Part shown: positions 43,151-52,449 of the stretch, piece by piece
Layout: each line of letters begins with the position of its first letter
How positions within the stretch are numbered: position 1 is the stretch's first letter
Source of the DNA: Paraburkholderia solisilvae
GTDB taxonomy: Bacteria > Pseudomonadota > Gammaproteobacteria > Burkholderiales > Burkholderiaceae
Length of the DNA stretch: 64,000 nucleotides
Reading direction: 5' to 3'
Assembly (NCBI RefSeq): GCF_902859875.1
Contig: NZ_CADIKF010000043.1
Coordinates: 1-64,000, forward strand
The notes under the pieces: model-generated
The model's database searches: none
Seen by the model: the letters and a program-made list of their open reading frames with translations, nothing else
Told to the model about the DNA's origin: nothing
Position numbers and translations under genes: made by a program

Positions 43151-44152
43151 TCAGCGGCCGAGCTCGAACGCATCGGCGAGCAGTTCGTACGACCGCAGCC
43201 GCGCCTCGTAACTGCCTGCGACGGTGAGCACGATCAGTTCGTCGGCATCGAACTGCTCCTGCAACGCGTGCAGACGTTCGGTCACCGTCTGCGGCGTGCC
43301 GATGATGCTGCGCGGTTTCTCGCGGTCGATGATCAGCTGTTCGCGCGCGCCGTACTCCTGCGCGACACCTTGCGCAATTGACGGAATCGGCGCATTCAGC
43401 CCATACGCCATTTGTACGCGACGCAGATCGACGGCTTTTTCGAGCTCCGCGGCTTCGCGCTCGGTGTCCGCGCAGATCACGAACACGGCGGCCGCAAGAT
43501 AGGGTTTCGCTTCATGGCTCGCCTGAAAGCGTTCGCGATACGCGTGCGCAACCGTATGCCCGAAATGCGCATTGATGAAGTGCGCAAACGAAAAGCGAAT
43601 GCCGAGTTGCGCGGCCAGCATGCCGCCGAAGTCGCTCGAACCGAGCATCCACAGTTGCGGACGCGTGTCGATTTGCGGCTGCAGGAGCACGCCGTACGCG
43701 AGGTGGTCGGAAGGCAGCGTGCCGTTCATCAAGCCGACCAGATCGGCCACCTGCTGCGGGAAGATATCGCCGCGGTTGTACGTGCCGGACGCGACCGCCT
43801 GCGCGGTGCGCATGTCGCCGCCCGGCGCACGTCCGACGCCGAGATCGATGCGATTCGGAAACAGCGCTTCCAGCATCAGGAACTGCTCGGCGATCTTGAA
43901 CGGACTGTAGTACGGCAGCATCACGCCGCCCGAGCCGATGCGAATGCGCTTCGTCACGCTGCCCAGACGCGCCAGCATCACTTCAGGACAAGGGTTCGAT
44001 ACACCGCGCAAACCATGATGCTCGGCGCACCAGTAGCGTGTGTAGCCGAGATCGTCGGCGAGTTGCGCGAGTTCGACCGTTGCGGCAATCGCATCGGCCA
44101 CCGAGTGTCCGTCGATCACGGGCGTCTGATCGAGCACGGAAAGTAGCGTCAT
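43151..44152 (-). CDS. Luciferase-like (LLM class) flavin monooxygenase
   Basis: The 333-aa product fits the bacterial-luciferase-like family, single-component type (MsnO8-like): LSVLDQTPVIDGHS at the start, AQLADDLGYTRYWCAEHHGL, IRIGSGGVMLPYYSPFKIAE and FPNRIDLGVGRAPGGD, which form the flavin pocket. The partner reductase and substrate are unknown. It is placed between coaBC and dut on the same strand, with 59 bases to coaBC, probably co-transcribed. Confidence 0.85.
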   Translation of the reverse strand: MTLLSVLDQTPVIDGHSVADAIAATVELAQLADDLGYTRYWCAEHHGLRGVSNPCPEVMLARLGSVTKRIRIGSGGVMLPYYSPFKIAEQFLMLEALFPNRIDLGVGRAPGGDMRTAQAVASGTYNRGDIFPQQVADLVGLMNGTLPSDHLAYGVLLQPQIDTRPQLWMLGSSDFGGMLAAQLGIRFSFAHFINAHFGHTVAHAYRERFQASHEAKPYLAAAVFVICADTEREAAELEKAVDLRRVQMAYGLNAPIPSIAQGVAQEYGAREQLIIDREKPRSIIGTPQTVTERLHALQEQFDADELIVLTVAGSYEARLRSYELLADAFELGR

Positions 44153-44211
44153 GACAGCAGTGCTCCCAAATAGCCAGAGTGTCGATACGCGAAGCGGGCG
44201 GCGGCCGGCGC

Positions 44212-45561
44212 CTAGCCGATCAGGCTCGCGTCCGGCAGACGCCGCGCGATCTCGGCAATCAACGCACGCGCGATTGCCTGTTTGCCGGCGCGCGGCAGCC
44301 GGGTGATGCCCGCCGCTTCGAACAGCGCGACTTCGTTGTCGTCGAGGCCGAAGGTCAACGGGCCGAGGTTGCCGACCAGCAGCGGCACATTCTTGCGTAC
44401 GCGCTTTTCTTCGCCATGCACGTCGAGGTCGCCGCTTTCCGCGGCAAAACCGACGCAATATGGCGGATGCGTCAGATTCGCGACCGACGACAGGATGTCC
44501 GGATTCTCGACGAATGTGAACGCCGGCACCGCACGGTCGGCCGTCTTCTTGATCTTGTGCTCGCTGACATGATCCGCGCGCCAGTCCGCGACGGCGGCTA
44601 CGCCGATGAAGATGTCGTAGTCCGCCACTGCGCGCATCACCGCGTCGTGCATCTGCTGCGCAGTCTGCACGTCTTCGCGATGCACGCCCCATGGCGTATC
44701 GAGCGCGACCGGGCCGGCGACGATATGCACGTCCGCGCCCGCCTGTTGCGCGGCGCGCGCGAGCGCGAAGCCCATCTTGCCGCTCGAGCGGTTCGTGATG
44801 CCGCGCACCGGGTCGAGCGGTTCGAAGGTCGGGCCGGCGGTCAGCAGCACGCGCCGGCCGGCGAGAATCTTCGGCTGGAAGAACGAGACGATTGCCTCGT
44901 AGGTGGCCTCCGGCTCGAGCATGCGTCCGTCGCCGGTTTCGCCGCACGCCTGTGCGCCGGAGTCGGGCCCGAGCACCTCTACGCCGTCGCCGCGCAGGAG
45001 CGCGACGTTGCGCTGCGTCGCCGGGTGGGTCCACATCTGCCGGTTCATTGCGGGCACCACCAGCAGCGGGCAGTCGCGCGCGATGCAAAGCGTCGACAGC
45101 AGATCGTCGGCTAATCCATGCGCAAGCTTCGCGAGAAAATCGGTCGATGCGGGCGCGATTACGATCGCGTCCGCTTCGCGCGACAGATCGATATGCGGCA
45201 TATTGTTCGGAATGCGCGCGTCCCACTGGCTCGTGTAGACCGGGCGGCCGGACAGCGCCTGCATCGTGACCGGCGTGATGAACTGCGTGGCCGCGTCGGT
45301 CATCGCGATCTGCACGGTCGCGCCGGCCTTGACCAGCAGGCGCGTGAGCTCGGCGATCTTGTAGCACGCGATGCCGCCTGTCATGCCGAGCAGCACGTGC
45401 TTGCCGGCCAGTTCACCGCTCGCCGCGGCAGGCGCGAAGCCGGCCGCGGATACATCCGCGGAATCTTCGGCGGCGATACGCGTTGGCGGGTCGCTGGCTT
45501 CAGCGTTAGCCGCTTTCACGGTCGACGCGCCGCGCGCATCATGGGTCAGCTTGCTTGCCAC
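44212..45561 (-). CDS. coaBC: Bifunctional phosphopantothenoylcysteine decarboxylase/synthetase CoaBC
   Basis: CoaBC makes 4'-phosphopantetheine in two steps of CoA synthesis. The N-terminal CoaC domain has GGIACYKIAELTRLLVKAGA, VTMQALSGRPVYTSQWD, VIAPASTDFLAKLAHGLADD and PAMNRQMWTHPATQRN. The CoaB domain has VLLTAGPTFEPLDPVRGITN and NRSSGKMGFALA, then VAAVADWR and KIKK. About 50 residues of Ala-rich sequence precede the normal start ELAGKHVLLG. I chose GTG 45561 because GGAG lies 7 bases before it; ATG 45582 and GTG 45603 are alternatives without ribosome sites. Confidence 0.93.
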   Translation of the reverse strand: MASKLTHDARGASTVKAANAEASDPPTRIAAEDSADVSAAGFAPAAASGELAGKHVLLGMTGGIACYKIAELTRLLVKAGATVQIAMTDAATQFITPVTMQALSGRPVYTSQWDARIPNNMPHIDLSREADAIVIAPASTDFLAKLAHGLADDLLSTLCIARDCPLLVVPAMNRQMWTHPATQRNVALLRGDGVEVLGPDSGAQACGETGDGRMLEPEATYEAIVSFFQPKILAGRRVLLTAGPTFEPLDPVRGITNRSSGKMGFALARAAQQAGADVHIVAGPVALDTPWGVHREDVQTAQQMHDAVMRAVADYDIFIGVAAVADWRADHVSEHKIKKTADRAVPAFTFVENPDILSSVANLTHPPYCVGFAAESGDLDVHGEEKRVRKNVPLLVGNLGPLTFGLDDNEVALFEAAGITRLPRAGKQAIARALIAEIARRLPDASLIG

Positions 45562-45691
45562 CTGAAGTCTCCGACTAAACATGACGCCGGGGGCGTCGCT
45601 CACCTGACGCCAATGCGCGACGTCGATTCGCGACGTGCGCGCCCTGGCGCAAACCTCCGACTCAAATCCGGCACCGCCCCGAATCGCACCG

Positions 45692-46192
45692 TCAGCGCGC
45701 GCCGCGCACGCGCCGCAATTCGTCGATCACGAGCAGCACCGCGCCGATCGTGATCGCACTGTCGGCGAGATTGAACGCCGGCCAATGCCAGCGGCCGACG
45801 TGGAAATCGAGAAAGTCGATCACGTGGCCGTACATCAGCCGGTCGATCACGTTGCCGAGCGCGCCGCCGAGAATCAGCGCGAGCGCCGTGCAAAACATCT
45901 TCTGCGTGCCGTGACGCTTGAGCAGATAGCAGATCACCAGCGCCGCGACGATGCCGAGCAGCGTAAACGCCCAGCGTTGCCAGCCGCCCGCCATTGCGAG
46001 AAAGCTGAACGCGGCGCCGCGGTTGTACACGAGCACCAGATTGAAGAACGGTGCGATCACATGCGCTTCGCCATACGCGAACACTTTCGCAATGGCGATC
46101 TTGGTCAACTGATCGGCGAGAATGACGATCAGCGCGACGCCGAGCCATGGCGCGAGCGACCCGCTGGCGGATTTCGACAGGCTTCTGGACAT
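45692..46192 (-). CDS. lspA: Lipoprotein signal peptidase LspA
   Basis: LspA cleaves the signal peptide of prolipoproteins after lipid attachment. The 166-aa product has four membrane spans and the two catalytic Asp motifs: NVIDRLMYGHVIDFLDFH and AFNLADSAITIGAVLLV. The segment VYNRGAAFSFL is the conserved loop. Its ATG (46190-46192) overlaps the ileS stop, so translation is coupled. The ileS-lspA pair is a widely conserved operon. Confidence 0.96.
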   Translation of the reverse strand: MSRSLSKSASGSLAPWLGVALIVILADQLTKIAIAKVFAYGEAHVIAPFFNLVLVYNRGAAFSFLAMAGGWQRWAFTLLGIVAALVICYLLKRHGTQKMFCTALALILGGALGNVIDRLMYGHVIDFLDFHVGRWHWPAFNLADSAITIGAVLLVIDELRRVRGAR

Positions 46193-49029
46193 TATGCCGC
46201 GCTCCTTGCTTCGCCGTTGCCGAACAGATTGCTGACGCAGCGGCCGCACAGCGTCGGATGCTCGGCGTGTGCGCCGACATCCGCGCGATAGTGCCAGCAT
46301 CGCTCGCACTTCAGATACGTCGACGCGATCACCTCGACGCCTTCTTCCGCCTCGCTTGCCACCTTGACGACTTTTGCCGCCGACGTGATCAGCACGAATT
46401 TCAGGTCGTCGTGGAGACTCGCGAGCGCGTCGTAACGCGCACCGCTCGCGCGCAGTTCGACTTCAGCCTGCAGCGACGAGCCGATCAGATTCGCGACACG
46501 CGCCTCTTCGAGCGCCTTCGTCACATCGCCGCGGACCGCGCGCAGCAGCGTCCACTTATCGAGCAGCGCGGCGCTGTCCGGCACAATCGGATACGCGTGA
46601 TAGGTCTCGGTGAAGATGGTTTCGCTGTGCGGCTGGAATACCTGCCACGCTTCCTCGGCGGTGAACGACAGGAACGGCGCCATCATCCGCAGCAAGCCGT
46701 GCGCGATGTGATACAGCGCGGTCTGTGCGGAACGGCGCGCGGCGGAGTTTGGCGCGCTCGTGTACAGACGGTCCTTCAGCACATCGAGATAAAAGCCGCC
46801 GAGGTCTTCCGAGCAGAACGTCTGCAGCTTCGCGACGACCGGGTGGAATTCGTACCGGTCATAGTGCGCGAGGATATCGGTTTGCAGCGCCGCCGTCAGC
46901 GCTACCGCATAGCGGTCGATCTCGAGCCATTCGCCGGCCGGCTGCGCATGCTGCGCGAAATCGAAATCCGACAGGTTGGCGAGCAGGAAGCGCAGTGTAT
47001 TGCGGATGCGCCGGTAGCTTTCGGTGACCCGCTTCAAGATTTCCTCGGAGATCGCGAGCTCGCCCGAATAGTCGGTCGACGCGATCCACAGGCGGATGAT
47101 TTCCGCGCCGAGGCGATTCGCGACTTCGTGCGGATCGATGCCGTTGCCGAGCGACTTGCTCATCTTGCGGCCTTCGCCGTCCACCGTGAAGCCGTGCGTG
47201 AGCAGCGCGTTGTACGGCGGCCGGCCGTCGAGCATCGACGCGGTCAGCAGCGACGAGTGGAACCAGCCGCGGTGCTGGTCGGAGCCCTCGAGGTACAGGT
47301 CGGCGGGGAACTGCAGTTCATCCTTGTGCGAGCCGCGCAGCACATGCCAGTGCGTGGTGCCCGAATCGAACCAGACGTCGAGCGTGTCGCGGTTCTTTTC
47401 GTACAGGTTCGCGTCGTCGCCGATCAATTCGCGCGGGTCGAGCGATTGCCACGCCTCGATACCGGATACCTCGACGCGCTTCGCGACTTCCTCGAGCAGC
47501 TCGAGCGTGCGCGGATGCAGTTCGCCGGTTTCCTTGTGCACGAAGAACGCCATCGGCACGCCCCATTGGCGCTGACGCGACAGCGTCCAGTCCGGGCGGT
47601 TCGCGATCATCGAGAACAGGCGCTGCTTGCCCCACGACGGATAGAACGCGGTCGCTTCGATGCCTTCGAGCGCGGTTTCGCGCAGGGTCTTGTCCGTATC
47701 GCGCGGCTTCACGTCCATGCCGGCGAACCATTGCGACGTCGCGCGGTAGATGATCGGCGTCTTGTGGCGCCAGCAGTGCATATAGCTGTGCGTGTACTTC
47801 TCGCTGCGCAACAGCGTACCGGCCGCGCGCAGCGCATCGACGATCTTCGGGTTCGCGACCCAGATCGATAGCCCGCCGAACAGCGCAAGCGATTCGATAT
47901 AACGGCCGTCGCCCATCACCGGGTTGATGATGTCGGAGTCCGCCATGCCGTGCGCCTTGCACGACACAAAGTCTTCGACGCCGTAGGCCGGCGACGAGTG
48001 GACGATACCGGTGCCGGTGTCGGTGGTCACGTAGTCGCCGGGATAAACCGGCGACGTGCGCTTATACCCCGGGTGTGCGGACGACAGCGGATGATGAAAA
48101 CGCAGGTTCGCGAGCTTCGCGCCCGGCGTGGTTGCGATGACGCGGCCTTGCAGCTCGAAGTCCTTCATGCACGCTTCGACGCGCTCTTCAGCGAGAATCA
48201 GCAGGCCGCGTTGCGTATCGACGAGCGCGTACACGACTTCCGGATGCACATTGAGCGCCTGGTTCGCCGGGATCGTCCACGGTGTGGTGGTCCAGATCAC
48301 GATGCCGCCGTCGGCGCGCGGCAGCGCGGGCAAGCCGAACGCCTGCGCGGTCCTGTCGGGCTCCGCGAAGGTGAACAGCACGTCGATCGTCGGATCGGTC
48401 TTGTCCTTGTACTCGACTTCCGCTTCCGCGAGCGCCGAGCCGCAGTCGAAGCACCAGTTCACCGGCTTCAGGCCGCGAAACACGTAGCCTTTTTCCATGA
48501 TCTTCGCGAGTGCGCGGATTTCCCCGGCTTCGTTCGCGAAGTTCATCGTCTTGTACGGATTGTCCCAGTCGCCAAGCACACCGAGGCGCCGGAAGCCCAC
48601 CTTCTGCTTCTCGATCTGCTCGGTCGCATAAGCGCGCGCCTTCTGCATCACTTCGGCGGCCGGCAGCGATTTGCCGAACTGCTTTTCGATCTGGATTTCG
48701 ATCGGCATGCCGTGGCAATCCCAACCTGGCACGTAGACCGCGTCGAAGCCCGCCATATTGCGCGCCTTGACGATCATGTCCTTCAGGATCTTGTTCACTG
48801 CGTGACCAAGATGGATGTCGCCGTTCGCATACGGCGGCCCGTCGTGCAGGATGAACTTTTTGCGACCGTTGCTGGCCGCGCGGATCTTCTCGTAGATCTT
48901 GCGTTCCTGCCAGTCCTTGACCCATTGCGGCTCGCGTTTGGGCAGATCGCCGCGCATCGGGAACGGCGTATCCAGCAGGTTGACCGGATACTTGGCTTGA
49001 GGTTTCGAATCGGCTTTCTTGTTGCTCAT
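46192..49029 (-). CDS. ileS: Isoleucyl-tRNA synthetase
   Basis: IleRS charges tRNA-Ile and edits valine. The 945-aa product has the class I signatures HIGH (DGPPYANGDIHLGHAVNKIL) and KMSKS (EGRKMSKSLGNGIDPHEVA). The CP1 editing domain carries VIWTTTPWTIPANQALNVHP. The C-terminal zinc motif CERCWHYRADVG and CGRCVSN is present. The start MSNKKADSKPQAKYPVNLLD at 49029 is the usual one; upstream frame is not conserved. A 263-base gap separates it from ribF. Confidence 0.97.
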   Translation of the reverse strand: MSNKKADSKPQAKYPVNLLDTPFPMRGDLPKREPQWVKDWQERKIYEKIRAASNGRKKFILHDGPPYANGDIHLGHAVNKILKDMIVKARNMAGFDAVYVPGWDCHGMPIEIQIEKQFGKSLPAAEVMQKARAYATEQIEKQKVGFRRLGVLGDWDNPYKTMNFANEAGEIRALAKIMEKGYVFRGLKPVNWCFDCGSALAEAEVEYKDKTDPTIDVLFTFAEPDRTAQAFGLPALPRADGGIVIWTTTPWTIPANQALNVHPEVVYALVDTQRGLLILAEERVEACMKDFELQGRVIATTPGAKLANLRFHHPLSSAHPGYKRTSPVYPGDYVTTDTGTGIVHSSPAYGVEDFVSCKAHGMADSDIINPVMGDGRYIESLALFGGLSIWVANPKIVDALRAAGTLLRSEKYTHSYMHCWRHKTPIIYRATSQWFAGMDVKPRDTDKTLRETALEGIEATAFYPSWGKQRLFSMIANRPDWTLSRQRQWGVPMAFFVHKETGELHPRTLELLEEVAKRVEVSGIEAWQSLDPRELIGDDANLYEKNRDTLDVWFDSGTTHWHVLRGSHKDELQFPADLYLEGSDQHRGWFHSSLLTASMLDGRPPYNALLTHGFTVDGEGRKMSKSLGNGIDPHEVANRLGAEIIRLWIASTDYSGELAISEEILKRVTESYRRIRNTLRFLLANLSDFDFAQHAQPAGEWLEIDRYAVALTAALQTDILAHYDRYEFHPVVAKLQTFCSEDLGGFYLDVLKDRLYTSAPNSAARRSAQTALYHIAHGLLRMMAPFLSFTAEEAWQVFQPHSETIFTETYHAYPIVPDSAALLDKWTLLRAVRGDVTKALEEARVANLIGSSLQAEVELRASGARYDALASLHDDLKFVLITSAAKVVKVASEAEEGVEVIASTYLKCERCWHYRADVGAHAEHPTLCGRCVSNLFGNGEARSAA

Positions 49030-49292
49030 GGTGACGTAGCGATGAATACGGTTGGCGCGGGTTCGCGCGACAGGTGCAACGCGGCTCGTGTGCCTCGGGG
49101 GGCCGTCGGGTGTGTCCGGCGGACTGTGCCGGATTGGCTCACGCCCCCGGTTCACCCCCTTCGTTCCCACCTGTCCGGTTTGCCCGCGATGCTTGTGCGG
49201 CGTGTGCACGACGCCGCCGTGTGCGGCGCGTACTGACGATGCAGGCGGCCCCGGCGATGCGCGCAGCGCCGCGCGCACGCACCGCGGCCGTT

Positions 49293-50306
49293 TTATCTAA
49301 TTCGGTCGGTAGCCGACGTCGAGAAGCCCGTCGACCGGCTGCCGGGCGCGCCTTCCGCCACGGCGCCCGGCGCGCCGAGTGCCGCGAACCACGCGCGGGC
49401 ATTCGTCACATCGCGCGCGATGGCCGCGGACAGGGTTTCGAGGTCGACAAACTTTGCCTCGTCGCGCAACTTCTTCAGAAACTCGACGCGCACGAGTTTG
49501 CCATACGCGTCGCCATGCCAGTCGAGCAAATGCACTTCGAGCAGCACGCGGCCGGAATCGTCGACGGTCGGGCGCAGACCGAGGCTCGCGACGCCGGGCA
49601 GCGGTTCGGCTTCGACGCCGTGCACGCGCACGACGAAAATGCCCGACAACGCGGGGCGCTTGTGCGCGATCGGCAGGTTCAGCGTCGGGAAGCCGAGATC
49701 GCGGCCCAGCTTCAGCCCGTGCGTGACGTGCCCGCTGATCAGATAGTCGCGGCCGAGCGCCGCGCGCGCCGCATCGAGGTCGCCCGCGACCAGCGCCGCG
49801 CGCACGCCGGAGCTGGAAATGCGCGCGCCGGATGGATCGGCCACCGTCTGCATCTGCTCGACTTCGAAGCCGAAGCGCTCACCGGCTGCTTTCAGCGATG
49901 AAAAATCGCCGGCGCGCCTGGCGCCATAGCGGAAATCGTCGCCGATGATCACCCAGCGCGCGTGCAGCCCGTTGACGATAATCCGCTCGACGAACGCGTC
50001 CGGCGACTGGCTCGCGAAGCGCTGGTTGAAGTGCTCGACCACGACGCGGTCGACGCCGTTCATGCGCAGCGCCTCCAGCTTGTCGCGCAGCATCGCGATA
50101 CGCGGCGGCGCGCCGGCCGGGTTGAAGAATTCGCGCGGGTGGGGTTCGAAGGTCATCACGCAGACGGGCAGCCCGCGTGCATCGGCGGCCGCGCGCACGT
50201 GCGCGAGCAACGCTTGATGTCCGCGGTGGACACCGTCGAAGTTGCCGATAGTGAGCGCGCAAGGCGCGCGGCTTTCGGCATTGGGAAGACCCCGAAAAAC
50301 TCTCAC
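49293..50306 (-). CDS. ribF: Bifunctional riboflavin kinase/FAD synthetase
   Basis: RibF turns riboflavin to FMN and then FAD. The 337-aa product has an N-terminal adenylyltransferase domain (LTIGNFDGVHRGHQALLAHV, then VMTFEPHPREFF, IIGDDFRYGARRAGD, ISSSGVRAAL) and a C-terminal kinase domain (HVTHGLKLGRDLGFPTLNLP, LLEVHLLDWHGDAYGK). An extra Ala/Gly-rich tail ends it. The start is GTG at 50306 and no strong ribosome site is visible. It heads the ribF-ileS-lspA series and is divergent from purN. Confidence 0.95.
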   Translation of the reverse strand: MRVFRGLPNAESRAPCALTIGNFDGVHRGHQALLAHVRAAADARGLPVCVMTFEPHPREFFNPAGAPPRIAMLRDKLEALRMNGVDRVVVEHFNQRFASQSPDAFVERIIVNGLHARWVIIGDDFRYGARRAGDFSSLKAAGERFGFEVEQMQTVADPSGARISSSGVRAALVAGDLDAARAALGRDYLISGHVTHGLKLGRDLGFPTLNLPIAHKRPALSGIFVVRVHGVEAEPLPGVASLGLRPTVDDSGRVLLEVHLLDWHGDAYGKLVRVEFLKKLRDEAKFVDLETLSAAIARDVTNARAWFAALGAPGAVAEGAPGSRSTGFSTSATDRIR

Positions 50307-50472
50307 GATAGCGGGCGCTGGTGGATACCGGTGGCTGGTTCGGCAGGTGCTGCGATAGAGAAGCGATCAATGAAGCGGGACGGATTCCCGCAAAACACAC
50401 GATTATAAACGGTCGGGGCCGCCAGCGGCGGCGCGGCGCGGGCCGCGCGGTGCCGGATGATAAAATCCGCGG

Positions 50473-51159
50473 ATGAAAAAACTCGTCATTCTGATTTCCG
50501 GACGGGGCAGCAACATGCAGGCGATCGTGCGCGCGTGCGCCAGCGAGCGCTGGCCGGCGCAAGTCGCGGCCGTGATTGCCAACCGTCCGGACGCCGCCGG
50601 GCTGCAGTTCGCCGCATCACAACGCATTCCCACCGCGGTGGTCGACCACCGCGCGTTTCCCGACCGGGCGTCGTTCGACGCCGCGCTCGCCGATACGATC
50701 GACGGCTACGCGCCGGATCTGCTGGTGCTGGCCGGCTTCATGCGCGTGCTGACCGATGGCTTCGTCGAACGTTACGCGGGCCGGATGCTGAACATCCACC
50801 CGTCGCTGCTGCCGTGCTTTCCGGGCTTGAAGACGCATCAGCAGGCGCTCGACGCCGGCGTGTGCGTGCATGGCGCGTCGGTGCATTTCGTCACGCCGCG
50901 GCTCGATCACGGGCCGATCGTTGCGCAGTCCGTGGTGCCGGTGCGTGCCGGCGACGACGCAGCGGCGCTCGCCGCGCGCGTGCTGGCCACCGAACATCTG
51001 ATCTACCCGCGCGCGGTGCGCTGGTTCGTCGAAGGGCGCCTCGCGCTCGCCGGCGAGCGCGTCACGCTGACGCCGCCCGAACCGCAGGCATTTTTCTTCG
51101 ACGACACCGGTCGCGCCACGCTGGCGGCTGACAACAACGCCACCGCGGAGGACGCATGA
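50473..51159 (+). CDS. purN: Phosphoribosylglycinamide formyltransferase PurN
   Basis: PurN adds a formyl group from 10-formyl-THF to GAR in purine synthesis. The 228-aa product has LVILISGRGSNMQAIVRACA at the start, the catalytic segment RMLNIHPSLLPCFPGLKTHQ with Asn and His, and the Asp in PRLDHGPIVAQ. A -10-like TAAAAT lies directly before the ATG with no ribosome site, so the transcript could be leaderless or start farther upstream. The stop overlaps the next gene as ATGA. Confidence 0.96.
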   Translation: MKKLVILISGRGSNMQAIVRACASERWPAQVAAVIANRPDAAGLQFAASQRIPTAVVDHRAFPDRASFDAALADTIDGYAPDLLVLAGFMRVLTDGFVERYAGRMLNIHPSLLPCFPGLKTHQQALDAGVCVHGASVHFVTPRLDHGPIVAQSVVPVRAGDDAAALAARVLATEHLIYPRAVRWFVEGRLALAGERVTLTPPEPQAFFFDDTGRATLAADNNATAEDA

Positions 51160-52415
51160 GGCTGCATGGTTTCCTGATTGGTCAGAGCGAGACATTGCTC
51201 GCAGAAGTATTGAAATTTGAAGGTCCGGCGGACGCGGCGACAAGCCGCTTCTTTCGCGCCCATCCGAAGCTCGGCCACGGCGAGCGCGGCGTGATCGCCG
51301 AAGCGGTGTTTGCGGTGCTGCGCCGGCGCATGGAATTCGCACACCTGGCCGAAAGCGGCAGCGGCAGTCCGGTGCGCCGGCTCGTGCTGCTCGGCCTGAT
51401 GCAAACGGCGGGCCGTACGGCGCTCAAGCCGTTCGTCACCGAAGCGGAAGGCGAATGGCTCGAGCGGGTCTCGAAGATCGACCCGGCCAGCCTGCCGCAG
51501 CGTATCCGGATGAATCTGCCGGACTGGATCTACGAGGCGCTCGCGAAGCGTTTCGAGCCGCAGGAGCTCGTGCAACTGGCGGCCGCGCTGAACTATCCGG
51601 CGCCGCTCGACTTGCGCGCGAACCCGATGAAGGCGAGCCGCGACGATGTGTTGCAAGCGCTGTCGAAGGCCGGTATCGAAGCCGCCGCGATGCCGTTCGC
51701 GCCGCAGGGTGTGCGCGTGGCCGGCAAGCCGCCGCTCACCAAACTCGATGCGTTCCAGAACGGCTGGGTCGAGGTGCAGGACGAGGGCAGCCAGCTGTTG
51801 TGCGCGCTGGTGGCGCCGCGGCGCGGCGAGATGATCGTCGATTTCTGCGCGGGCGCGGGCGGCAAGACACTCGCGCTCGGCGCGATGATGCGCTCGACCG
51901 GGCGTCTGTACGCGTTCGACATTTCCGAGCGGCGTCTCACGAAGCTCAAGCCGCGTCTCGCGAGAAGCGGCCTGTCGAACGTGAACCCGGTGCTGATCGA
52001 TAGCGAGCACGATGCGAAGATCAAGCGCCTTGCGGGCAAGATCGACCGCGTGCTGGTCGATGCGCCATGCAGCGGCCTCGGCACACTGCGGCGCAATCCG
52101 GACCTGAAGTGGCGGCAGTCGCCCGAGTCGATCGGCGAGCTCACGCCGAAGCAGACGTCGATTCTCGCGAGCGCGGCGCGCCTCGTGAAGAAGGGCGGCC
52201 GGCTCGTCTACGCGACCTGCAGCATTCTCGAAGCGGAGAACGAAGCGGTGGTGACGCAGTTCCTCGCCGATCATCCGGATTTCGCGCTGGTCCCCGCGCG
52301 CGACGTGCTCGCGGAACAGCGCATCGAGCTGGACAGCGGCGACTATCTGTCGCTCTGGCCGCACCGGCATGCGACCGACGGCTTCTTCGCAGCGGTGCTG
52401 GAGCGCCGCGACTGA
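51156..52415 (+). CDS. rsmB: RsmB-family 16S rRNA methyltransferase
   Basis: This 419-aa SAM-dependent enzyme makes 5-methylcytosine in 16S rRNA. The C-terminal Rossmann domain has the AdoMet motif VDFCAGAGGKTLALGAMM, the motif VLVDAPCSGLGTLRRNPDLK with the Pro-Cys catalytic pair, and the second Cys in LVYATCSILEAENEAVV. The N-terminal helical region (about 1-100) is shorter than in E. coli RsmB, so a related RsmB/NOP paralogue such as RsmF is possible. It overlaps purN (ATGA). Confidence 0.88.
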   Translation: MRLHGFLIGQSETLLAEVLKFEGPADAATSRFFRAHPKLGHGERGVIAEAVFAVLRRRMEFAHLAESGSGSPVRRLVLLGLMQTAGRTALKPFVTEAEGEWLERVSKIDPASLPQRIRMNLPDWIYEALAKRFEPQELVQLAAALNYPAPLDLRANPMKASRDDVLQALSKAGIEAAAMPFAPQGVRVAGKPPLTKLDAFQNGWVEVQDEGSQLLCALVAPRRGEMIVDFCAGAGGKTLALGAMMRSTGRLYAFDISERRLTKLKPRLARSGLSNVNPVLIDSEHDAKIKRLAGKIDRVLVDAPCSGLGTLRRNPDLKWRQSPESIGELTPKQTSILASAARLVKKGGRLVYATCSILEAENEAVVTQFLADHPDFALVPARDVLAEQRIELDSGDYLSLWPHRHATDGFFAAVLERRD

Positions 52416-52449
52416 CCGCCGACCGGCAGAACGGCATACGAATACAACC